Made by a program: the position numbers and the translations under genes. The notes beneath the pieces are model-generated. The model searched no databases, was not told where the DNA came from, and was given only the letters and a program-made list of their open reading frames with translations. From Ophiothrix spiculata (Eukaryota; Echinodermata; Ophiuroidea; Amphilepidida; Ophiotrichidae), in the NCBI GenBank assembly GCA_000969725.1, contig JXSR01S015932.1: a stretch of DNA of 25,250 nt; one strand, 5' to 3'. Shown here in pieces: positions 8,100 to 16,976 of the stretch (position 1 is the first letter of the stretch; each line of letters starts with the position of its first letter).

Positions 8100-8500
8100 A
8101 GTGATGCACAGATAAGCCTTTTTAACCGATACCGATAACCGATTATATAATGAAAGTATCGGCCGATACCGATAATTATTTCACGTTGTGAATGGTCTTG
8201 AAAACGAACCATGCACTAACACATCAATGCATTTTACTTAATACAATGATTTAATGAACAGTTAATGAAATATTGTTTGTGATGGTGTAAATACTTGTAA
8301 ATAAATGTGAGTTTTTACATTCTGAAGTCTAAATCTGGTTTTTATGCCTTGTATTCTATTTCTATTTCTGACACATTTGCATTACAATATAGATAGTTTG
8401 TATAGTTAGCGCTAAAACTAATCATCGGTTGATAGTATCGGTAATTCGGTGTTTTTTACCGATACCGATTCAGAACCGATAAGGCAAATATCGGTCCCCA
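8100..8500. mobile_element. hAT-type miniature element with ACCGATA subterminal repeats
   Basis: The element is bordered on both sides by TTTATCATT (8091-8099 and 8501-8509), which fits an 8-bp hAT target duplication plus one chance base. The left end begins TAGTGATGCACAGATA, like the animal hAT terminus with a GATGCACCGATA core; the right end is TATCGGTCCCCA. Clusters of ACCGATACCGATA and its complement lie just inside both ends, as expected for transposase binding regions. The interior is AT-rich with no transposase, so the element is non-autonomous. Confidence 0.8.
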
Positions 8501-8681
8501 TTTATCATTCCGAGAATTATCTAACTGAGCTAACAAGAACTATATATAACCACATGACACTCCTCAGTGTGACAGCTTTTTGTGGTGCATGGTGCAGGTT
8601 TAGTTCATGTACCAAGGATATTGCTTAGGTCACATATAGAAAAAGTAGTCAGCAGAGCTCTGGCCAAACTGGTATGCCCCA

Positions 8682-8871
8682 CAGTGGCGTCACTCATATG
8701 GGCTCAGGGTGGGCGAACCCGCAGGCCCCTTTAACTCTAGGGTTTCAGGATTACCTACTTAAAAATCAAAATTATTCTGGAGTCCTGAGAGTTTGGGTGC
8801 CCCTTCTTTTAAAGTAAATTTTAGCGGAAATTAGTATACCATAAATTTTTGCACGTTTTGCGCACACTAAC
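8682..8871 (+). mobile_element. Solo left end of a CAGTGGCGT element
   Basis: Starting CAGTGGCGTCACTCATATGG and continuing GGGCTCAGGGTG...CCCGCAGGC, this matches the first about 45 bases of the element beginning at 8872. No matching right end in the same register was found, so it is a truncated copy. The remainder to 8871 is unassigned. Confidence 0.5.
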
Positions 8872-9973
8872 CAGTGGCGTATCTCCTATGGGCCCAGGGT
8901 GTCTGCGCCCGCAGGCACCCGGACCAAGGGGGCACCCGTCCAAAAGGTAAAACAAGAAAAAAAGGAAAGAAACGGAAAAGAAGGGGAAAGGGACGATGAA
9001 GAAAAGTAAACGAATCACAAATTATTATAATTAGCGAGAATCTTGCAGCTTCTTTGTTAGTTTCATTAAACACATGTCTTGTTCTTGGTGCCTAACTTGT
9101 ATATAGGTATGATTGTATGATTTTAACAGAAAATATATCACAACTTCTTAAATAATTGACCCTTGGGAATTACCCCCTGCAAATAAATATGAGATTGGGT
9201 GCTCTTGTGACAGAGCGGCTAAGCGGGTAGGCCTGAAATTAAAATTTAATAGAATTACAATGAGCCCTTTGGAGGGCATAGGAGTTACATCGGGGTGCAA
9301 AATACGGTTTACGGGTCGCGTCGGGTGCCCATACAATGGAGCGGATAGGCCTTTAACTGAAAATATAAGATAATAACTACATTGATCCCCGGCCCAAAGG
9401 AGCCAATATGACTTACGCCCCTGCATATGTCGGGTGCCCACGGAACGGGTAGGCCTTTGAACTGAAAATACAATTTGCAGTAAAAACACCCTTAAGCTGA
9501 CACCTATATCTCACACTGTAATACGACCTAGTCTCTTCGCCAGTGGCGGCACCACGGGGGCATTTTCACCCCCCCCCCAAAAAAAAAAATGCCCCCTCAC
9601 AGAAAAAAAATCAGAAGCAATTCAAATTTCTCTCAATTGCCCCTTTTTATTTTGATAAGTTTTGCGCGCGAATTTCACTATTAAATATCATTATCCAAAA
9701 TATGCAGTTTTTAGCCAAAATAACCAATTTTGTTTGATTTTTTTTACGCGTGCGTTAAATTTTGTGTCCGTAATTTTTTTCGCTCTATGCGCGTGTTCAT
9801 TTTTTTCAATTACCCCCAGAAATTTGTCTTGCTCCCCGTTTGCCCCCCCCCCACCGGAAATAAGATGATGGTGTCGCCACTGCTCTTTGCTGCCTAAAGA
9901 ATAAAATCCTATTTTTAAGGGGCACCCGATTAATATGCGCCCGCGGGCATCCAATCCCAAAGTTACGCCACTG
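8872..9973. mobile_element. Outer CAGTGGCGTA TIR element with nested insertion
   Basis: The left end is CAGTGGCGTATCTCCTATGG and the right end reads, in complement, CAGTGGCGTAACTTTGGG; both are followed by a GCGCCCGC/GCAGGC block. The flanks ACACTAAC and ACAATAAT agree at 6 of 8 positions, suggesting an old 8-bp duplication. Inside are three diverged segments with GGGTAGGCCT...ACTGAAAATA (about 9225, 9345 and 9450), which look like internal tandem copies, and a complete second element at 9541-9882. No transposase frame remains. Confidence 0.6.
9541..9882. mobile_element. Inner CAGTGGCGG miniature element, nested
   Basis: It opens CAGTGGCGGCACCACGGGGG and closes with the complement of CAGTGGCGACACCATCAT. 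The 8 bases before it, CTCTTCGC (9533-9540), and after it, CTCTTTGC (9883-9890), form an 8-bp duplication with one mismatch. Poly-C runs lie inside each end. Its 342 bp contain no transposase. The terminus and 8-bp duplication fit the hAT group. It inserted into the element spanning 8872-9973, so it is the younger of the two. Confidence 0.75.
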
Positions 9974-10670
9974 ACAATAATAAAATGTTACCAATTTTAG
10001 TTTGAGTAAACAGAATTTGGTTAGAGACTAATAGATTTACCAAGTTAAATCTTTTCTCGTTTGCCTTTGGAGAAAAAAACAATTTTGATGTTACTGCCCC
10101 ATATTGGCTTATTTGGTTTGATTTGGGAGGTTTGATTTGGGAGGAGTGACTTACTATTTTTGGTTACAATTATGTTCAACACTTGCAGTATTCTTCGTTT
10201 AAAATTTTCTTTGGATATTCTGTTTCAGCATTTGGAAATGCACAAGCTTCTGCCGGATTTGTACCTTAAATGCAATTTTGACCATGCAGAGGCTCTTGCC
10301 ACTGGCGACACCAGGGGAACTCAAGGGCATTTGACCTTCAGTAAGCTTTGCTTCACTGCCCACTTTTGCCCCTTTTAGTTCCATAGTACCTGATAAAAAT
10401 TTCAACAGTCAGCATACCCCTTTTGGATAATTTCAATATGAAATGTTAAAACATTTCATGTGCTTCTCGCAGATTATAAAGATTTGATTCCAAATTTGGT
10501 AGCTGAAATCATCAAATTTTCCATCAAGCGCTTTGTGCGTATTTCAAAATTTTAATGACAATTTTTGCTGAAATTAGCTTTTTTGGCATAACTGTGTGCA
10601 ATTTCTTTTCCCTTAGACAATTTTTGTTACAAACAATGTTTGCGCCCAGTTCATTTTGGCGGAACTCACA
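9974..10670. other. Non-coding, with a decayed element end and a palindrome
   Basis: CACTGGCGACACCAGGGG at 10300-10317 resembles the left terminus of the 9541-9882 element and may be a decayed relative. A near-perfect palindrome, ATGAAATGTT-AA-AACATTTCAT, lies at about 10438-10459. No gene-like frame. Confidence 0.4.
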
Positions 10671-10764
10671 ATTCAGATACGTACCGAATTCCGATACCTA
10701 CGCACATATCGTATCCAAATTTTGATACTCGTATCAGAATAAGGATATAGAGGGGTATCTGAAT
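10671..10764. repeat. GATAC-rich inverted repeat cluster
   Basis: The outer arms ATTCAGATAC (10671-10680) and GTATCTGAAT (10755-10764) are perfect inverted repeats. Between them GATAC or GTATC recurs several times, including the hairpin TGATAC-TC-GTATCA. It is probably a small hairpin element or degenerate repeat; function unknown. Confidence 0.5.
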
Positions 10765-10858
10765 TCTGATACTCGTGGCGCAGAAAACAAATCGATAGTG
10801 CAAGCTGGCATGCAAGTACATGTAGAACATCTTTCCTGTATTTATGATAAATGTATCT

Positions 10859-11963
10859 CGCTCATTCCGAAAAATCGGGTGCCAATGCAGTTGAAACAAA
10901 TGAAAAAATAAAGTTGCTCAAATATTTTTCTTTTAAGCGTTTTTTATTAGTAAACTAGTCATGGACATTGAATCCAAGTGATTTTTCAACACCACTTCTA
11001 TATTTTTTCTGTTACAAAGACTTACCCATTTTTACGTGGTGGGCATTGGGTGAGCTACGTTACTTGCTCAATTTTTAAGTATTGATACTCGCCAATTTTT
11101 TGCATTTGTAGGCAAGTGTATCCTTCATATGCACTGTTAGTGCATAGAAAAGTCATGAAACGGTAGTTATAAGTTCTGTAGAGGTCAGTAGTAACGTAGT
11201 TCACGGTAACGTAGCTCACTGTTTTTGCATGTTTTAATGCACAAAACATACATTAGACCATTTACTTAGTAAATGCTAATATAAACGAAGTAGTAGTGTA
11301 TATCTCTATCACATACTAAAATGGAATTGCTGCAATGCCTATGGTTACTGAGATATATGGTTACGTAGCTCACATTTCTTAACATGGTCGGTTCAAATTT
11401 TCATGTTCAACACTTTCTTTCGTCAAAAATGAATAAATTTGACATTTTCTATTATGGTTTTCAAATTCACTGGAATGTTTGCTGTCAGCATACTTAAATT
11501 TTGTTGGAATGGCTGTTTTTCCCCATCAAATAATGGTATGCCAAACTTAAGTAACGTAGCTCACACGATGTTGGTGGAAAATGAATATTGTTTTTGAATT
11601 ATGGAAAGATGGCATAAAATTTGGAAATCATTGTTCAGATACAAAATGCTGATCGTTTATCTGTTTAAAAATTATAATAGGCTTGAAAAAGTATTATATA
11701 CTAAAAGAAAATGAGCATGTCCAAAAGTAACACTTTTGCGATGGAAACTCATTTTTAGCTATTTTTCACGTTTTTCGCTACTTTGAAGGCATAAATCAGA
11801 GTCATAATGGCATTAAAAGTATGACAAACCATATATGACCAAGTAGATTTTGACAAGCCCTACCCGAAAATTGCAGTATTGGAAGAGATAAAGGCACTGG
11901 AAGGTTTTTGTGGACAAAAGAACGTAAAACATGCTATTGGCACCCGATTTTTCGGAATGAGCG
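10859..11963. mobile_element. Intact non-autonomous TIR transposon, 1.1 kb (copy 1)
   Basis: Perfect 28-bp terminal inverted repeats occupy 10859-10886 and 11936-11963; the tip is CGCTCATTCCGAAAAATCGG. ATCT immediately precedes and follows the element, a 4-bp target duplication. There is no open frame of useful length, so movement would require a transposase supplied elsewhere. Five copies of a GTAACGTAGCTCAC-like box lie inside: 11050-11063 (inverted), 11191-11204, 11206-11219, 11360-11373 and 11551-11564. Several DNA transposon groups make 4-bp duplications (for example Sola or Ginger), but the terminus was not recognised. A second, truncated copy lies at 13132-14194. Confidence 0.88.
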
Positions 11964-11967
11964 ATCT

Positions 11968-12750
11968 GTGGAAATGTCATTTCCATCTGTGCAAATGACT
12001 TGTGAATGTTTTTTAATGCTCTGTAAGGCTACGATCACCAAGATATAAAAGTATATGGGATACTGTATTGTATTCGCTAAACGCTACCTGGGAAGGTACT
12101 CATATTTCTCTATAATTCTATTGTGATTGCAGCCTAACAACCACCTCATGCCACAAATATGCATTACATTTTGAAGTTTGATGTATTGAGTTAGGTTCCT
12201 AGGCAACAACAACAAATAGACACCACTGAGTATTTCCCAGGCAAGTGAAAAAATAATATTTTGAAACTTTCTCTTTTCTTTTCATAATGTAATCTTGAAC
12301 AATATCATTTACCTTGTTAATACAGTTCAAAGCCATTCTTGGTAAATATGGTAATTCAATTGGTAATTAAATTCTAAAATTTTTGTTACAAGTTTGAACA
12401 TGCCAAGACATTATATAGGTTCCCAGGATGGATTCTCATGTTCTGAAAGACATTTTTTCAAAATATGTAATAAATATGGGCAAACTTCTGAACTCCCTTA
12501 GCCCCCGCTACCTCCATGTCATAATTGTCATTACGTTTTGGAACAAGCTTCACAATAAATGACCTCTTTTTACATAAAATGTCAAATAATTTTCTACAGT
12601 TCTAACAAATCATCAGGATCACATGATCCTTTTTTTTTTTGCTGAACTTAACCAGTTTCCTCAATTTTGCATACTTGGTATGCATTACAAGAAAACATAA
12701 TTTTTAGGCATTTCTCACAAAAAGTTTATAAATAAAATAGTTTTCAAATT
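11968..12750. other. Non-coding spacer between repeats
   Basis: AT-rich, no gene. An imperfect inverted pair, CTACCTGGGAAGGTACTCA near 12086 and TGAGTATTTCCCAGGCAAG near 12227, could mark a small element of about 160 bp, but no target duplication was seen. Confidence 0.4.
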
Positions 12751-12754
12751 CTAA

Positions 12755-13060
12755 AATAGACTTGCTAGTCCGAATTTAAAATATAGGCTCGATAGTCTTA
12801 GTTTTAAAAGCTGCTTGATAGTAAAAGAGCTAGCTAGTCCAAAATTAGAAAAACGGTAATAGGAATATACACATAGTTTTTGTCCATTCGGACAAGCGAG
12901 CTGTTTTTAAAATTTGGATTAGCAAGCCTATATTTAATTCGGACTGGCAAGCCTTTTTTAAAATTCAGACTGGTGAGCCTATGTTACAATTTGAACTAGT
13001 GAGCTGTCGACTAGCAAACCTTCAGACTAGCGAGCTTTAGGACTAGCGAGCCATCCCCCA
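12755..13060. repeat. Foldback-type tandem repeat, locus 2
   Basis: The left arm (about 12755-12848) has the motif inverted (CTTGCTAGTCCGAATTT, GAGCTAGCTAGTCC). The right arm (about 12888-13060) has it direct (GGATTAGCAAGCC, GGACTGGCAAGCC, GACTAGCGAGC, GGACTAGCGAGCC). Near the outer right end the units shorten to about 14-16 bp and finish at ATCCCCC. Orientation, motif and layout match locus 1 at 3183-3655, and the short outer units and C-run end match locus 3 at 23107-23190. It lies between the two copies of the 1.1-kb transposon. Confidence 0.7.
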
Positions 13061-13131
13061 GTAGTTGCTGTTCTTTTGTCTGTCACTATGAGCTTATTTT
13101 GATAAAAAGTTAATATCTTCACTTGGTATAT

Positions 13132-14194
13132 CGCTCATTCTGAAAAATCGGGTGCCAATCCAGTTGAAAAAGATGAGAAAATAAAGGTTTTTTTTCTTTT
13201 AAGCATTTTTTATCAGTAAAATAGTCATGGATATTGATTCCAAGAGATTTGTCAACACCACTTCTATATTTTTCTGTTACAAACACTTACCCATTTTTAT
13301 GTGGTGAGCAATTGGTGAGCTACGTGACCTGCCCAATTTTGAAGTATTGATACTCGCCAATTTTTTGCAGTTTTAGGCAAGTGTATCCTTCATAAAGGGT
13401 TAAGTCATGAGGCCACCGTTATAAGTCAGTAGTAACATAGATCACAGTAATGTTATCATCATCATCCGTCGACTGCAGAGCAGGCGACTACAAGTTTTCT
13501 CCAACTACAACAGTCCTGAGCTACAGTAATGTAGGTCACGGGTTTTGCATGTTTTTAATACACAAAGCATACATTAGACCATTTACTTGGTAAATTCTAA
13601 TATAAACGGAGTAGTAATGTATATGTCTATCAAATACTAAAATGGAATTGCTGCAATGCATATGGTTACTGAGATATAGTAGCTCATATTTCTTAACATG
13701 GATGGTTCAAATTTTCATGTTCAACACTTTCCTTCATCAAACGTTAATAAATTTGACATTCTTTAATATGGTTTTCAAATTCACTGGAATGTTTGCTGTC
13801 AGCATACTTAAATTTTGTTGCTATTGCTGTTTTGTCCTGTCATATAATAGCATTCCAAACTTTGGTTACGTAGCTCACACGACTGTGTGTGAAGTTCGTT
13901 TTTGAATTGTGGAAAGATGTCATATTGCTCAGATACAAAATGCTGATTGTTTATCTGTTTAAGAATTATAATAGGCTTGAAAACTATTATATACTGATAG
14001 AAATTGAACATGTCCAAAAGTAACACTTTTGTGTTGGAAACACGTTTTTAGGTATTTTTGACGTTTTTTGCTACTTTGAAGGCATAAATCAGAGTCAATG
14101 GCATTAAAAGTATGACAAATCATATATGATCAAGTAGATCTTGACAAGTCCTATCCAAATATCACAATATTGGAACAGAAAAAGACACTGGAAG
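13132..14194. mobile_element. Truncated second copy of the 1.1-kb TIR transposon
   Basis: It begins CGCTCATTCTGAAAAATCGG and follows copy 1 (10859-11963) through its length with many substitutions and small indels, in the same orientation. Similarity stops at GACACTGGAAG near 14194, about 55 bp before the expected right TIR, which is absent. The GTAACGTAGCTCAC-like boxes survive in decayed form (for example near 13317, 13430 and 13862). A 71-bp insertion at 13453-13523 interrupts it. Two small open frames here are accidental. Confidence 0.8.
13453..13523 (-). mobile_element. 71-bp insertion with 8-bp target duplication
   Basis: Absent from copy 1 of the host transposon and bracketed by CAGTAATG at 13445-13452 and 13524-13531. 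Read on the minus strand it ends in a (GAT)n-type run (GATGATGATGATAA). A short tail, a simple-repeat 3' end and a target duplication fit a severely 5'-truncated LINE or SINE insertion. The source family was not identified. Confidence 0.6.
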
Positions 14195-15015
14195 TGCCTG
14201 CGTTTTTTACCTAAAAGATCCTCAAAAATGGTCATCTTCAGTCATCGCAGTAGATGTAACATGCAATCAAGGTGCATGTCCTTTTTTGATCCTCTTTGCA
14301 CAAATCATGAATATTCAGAAGACTAGCTTTCTAATGATATAAAATATGTTATGATTGGTTAGGACTGAGGAGTTGCCTGCCTTTTAGCTGTCTATTCAAA
14401 GGTACAAAGTAAAAAGAAAAATCAACTGGAACAAAATGTTTCTATAGAAATATGCTGTGCTCATGTAGGCATATCAATGTAAACAAAGGTCATGCAGTAT
14501 ATATGGAGAAGTGTTAGGGGCACATCTCTATAACCCCCTTTGTACTAAGTACTACCCCCACCCCGCGTTTTGACGTATATTTGAATTTTGTTATATTTTT
14601 TCTATTGATATTTAAAGCAATGCTTCATTTTTTTCAAACTTTTTGAGATTTTGGTACTAAAATGTTGCTCATATTTTTCTCTTTACCCATGTGAAATTTT
14701 CTGTCTGAGTTATGTTTTGTTTTGGAGATGTGTATGAAAATGTGTCTAATTATGGTAACCTTAACTAATTTTACACAGTAACATATAAGCAGCTCTGGAA
14801 TACAAAATTGTCCATAAAATCAAAATGGTTTAACCGATTCAGCTGAAATTTTTAACTTAGACCTCTTCAGTGGTCATCTTTCAATGAAAATGTAATTTTG
14901 AGAAATCAGACCATGCTCCTTTAAGATGAAAGCAATTAATATTATACAAATAGCTTGAGATAGCAAGTAATGCCATTTCTCCTTCACATTTTGAATTTTG
15001 CATCAACTTATTTAA
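14195..15015. other. Non-coding, nothing recognised
   Basis: AT-rich sequence without gene-like frames; a C-rich patch (TACCCCCACCCCGCG) lies near 14555. The small frame at 14141-14326 straddles the end of the truncated transposon and is not considered real. Confidence 0.4.
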
Positions 15016-15120
15016 AGGTCACTTAGTATTTTCAAACATGTTGTAAATGGGAATGGAAAATACTTTAATTTAAAAAAAGATCTTGCATTTGAACAGTATC
15101 ATTTGAGTTGCCCATGACCT
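15016..15120 (+). repeat. Diverged dispersed repeat, copy 1
   Basis: From AGGTCACTTAGTATTTTCAA to GAGTTGCCCATGACCT this stretch aligns with 16871-16976 in the same orientation, sharing the start, the GCATTTGAA block and the TCAAGTTGCCCA-like end. The family is unknown. Confidence 0.55.
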
Positions 15121-15489
15121 ATTTCACACATAATCCATTTCTATAATTCTGGATAGGGTATTTTGTTAGAGGGAGTGATACACATAAACATGATTTGATT
15201 GGCATAACTTTAGAAGGAGAAGGGTTAATGTATAGTTCTTATGAGCTACCAAATATTTGGTGTAACAAGTCTTTGTTACTTATAATTTGATATATAATTC
15301 CGTTGTATTTTCTAATAATAACGCAGGTTTGGTGGAGACAAATGTAATTTTTTTTCTGCACATTAGATAGAAAAAATTGTCTTGAATTAATTTTGAAAGA
15401 GAGCTTTCTTTTATTTTGTTTAGAAGATGAGCTTTTCAAGTTTTAAATCTTCAGTATGTTTTGGCCCACTTTTTTTGTCCATTACAAAA

Positions 15490-15590
15490 TTTTGGAGTTA
15501 CTTTAGAATAGACCTCTTACCCTAACCCTAAACTATAATCCTAACCTTAAGAACATATGGTGTGTAGACTATTCTAATAGTCCAAATTTC
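15490..15590. repeat. Short telomere-like repeats inside an inverted repeat
   Basis: ACCCTAACCCTAAAC at about 15519-15533 holds two tandem copies of the animal telomere repeat (CCCTAA), followed by decayed CCTAACC. The flanks TAGAATAGAC and GACTATTCTA are inverted repeats. It could be a trace of chromosome repair or simply part of a hairpin element. Confidence 0.4.
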
Positions 15591-15599
15591 ACAATTTTT

Positions 15600-15950
15600 A
15601 GCACAAAGCATCTTAAGTGTTATATAATGTGCAGTTGCCAATGGAGGTGATATACAATACCATCAATTATCCAAAAACCAAGATATTAAGATAGCATCAG
15701 GGTTTAATGCAATCACACATAAGCACCAAAATTCACAATTTTGAGGTCCATCGCGCTTTTTAAGACCCATTGAGAATTTTCGTGATTTTTCCAAAACACT
15801 CATTTTTAGTGTCAATTAAACAAACTAATCATTAATTCTGTATTATATGAATGTGAGCTAAAACAAATGATTCAAAAAGTCTGTGTGGTGTGTTTTTCAA
15901 GTCAAATACACGTTAAATATGCATATTCCCTGTCATCAATATATTGTTTT
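15600..15950. other. Non-coding, nothing recognised
   Basis: AT-rich sequence between the telomere-like hairpin and the retroelement-like tail. No gene, RNA or repeat could be supported. Confidence 0.4.
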
Positions 15951-15954
15951 AGAC

Positions 15955-16080
15955 TTGGAACCCTTAAATTTACATAATCGTATTGACCAATACAGATTAG
16001 AGGACTCTTATGGAAAGCAGTGCTGGAACACTGATAAGGGTGTACCTTTTTAAAGATGTAAATAAATAAATAAATACAAA
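15955..16080 (+). repeat. Probable retroelement 3' end with (TAAA)n tail
   Basis: A more complex stretch (TTAGAGGACTCTTATGG, GTGCTGGAACACTGATAAGG) ends in GTAAATAAATAAATAAAT. A gene-like or element-like body followed by a short TAAA repeat is typical of LINE/SINE tails. There is no coding evidence. Confidence 0.35.
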
Positions 16081-16870
16081 TCGCCTGATCTAATTATCTA
16101 ATTTGCATACATTTTAAGTCAAAACTGTCTCAACCAATCAAATTACAAAACAGTATTAAAAAAGTATGATGAACAAAAAAGTAAACTCATCAAGGGAAAT
16201 ATAATGCATATTTCTCTACATTAAAAAGTTAGTAGAAATAGGACATCATTTTTTTACGATCAGATGGTTGAATAAAATGAGCTTTCGATTTGGAAAAAAT
16301 TGCTAAAATATGAATGGATTTAAAAATTTCTAAATTTAATATAAAAACCTAACCACAAAATTTTATAGGGTCTAGTAAGGAAAACAACTTTTCTTTAATG
16401 ACTTTTCTAGTACATTGGTATTTACTGAAAATAAAAAATGTTTGGACAGATGGTACATGATGTCATATCACAGGGTTTTGGTACTTTTATGTGAATTCAG
16501 TTTTTAATTTTAAAAACCTCATGATTCTCTAGAAAATATGGAATCAAATAAAAGTTACCAGTTTTGGTTAAGATTTTTCCATCTAGGTAACGGAAAACTA
16601 CCACTGAATGAATAAAGTATATGTTGGCTGCCGCTGCAAAAAGATGCAGTTGTTGGCTCGTTCATGTTGCTCATTGAAGCATATCTGTTGTATATAATCT
16701 ATCAAGAAAATAGGACAAAGGTGGGTTTTTTTGGTTGTTTTGTTTGTTGCTATGGCTAGAATTCATTATAATTATGAAATGATGACATTATCCTGTTAAA
16801 CACAGTTTTTAGTATTTAAATTGACTAACGAATAGAAGGACATATGGTTAATTTAACTCAATTTATATAT
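16081..16870. other. Non-coding, nothing recognised
   Basis: AT-rich sequence with no frames, repeats or signals that could be supported. Confidence 0.4.
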
Positions 16871-16976
16871 AGGTCACTTCACATTATCAAACATCTATTA
16901 AATGTAAAATACTTTTCAATTGTGTATGGAAAATATGATCAAGCATTTGAAGAGTGTCATTCAAGTTGCCCAGGTC
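16871..16976 (+). repeat. Diverged dispersed repeat, copy 2
   Basis: This is the partner of 15016-15120. It starts AGGTCACTTCACATTATCAA and ends TCAAGTTGCCCAGGTCCT. The copies differ by many substitutions and small indels, so the duplication is old. Confidence 0.55.

Noticed and set aside
13642..13905. 87-codon frame inside the second transposon copy
   Set aside because: The corresponding region in copy 1 is not open in the same way and no transposase motif is present.
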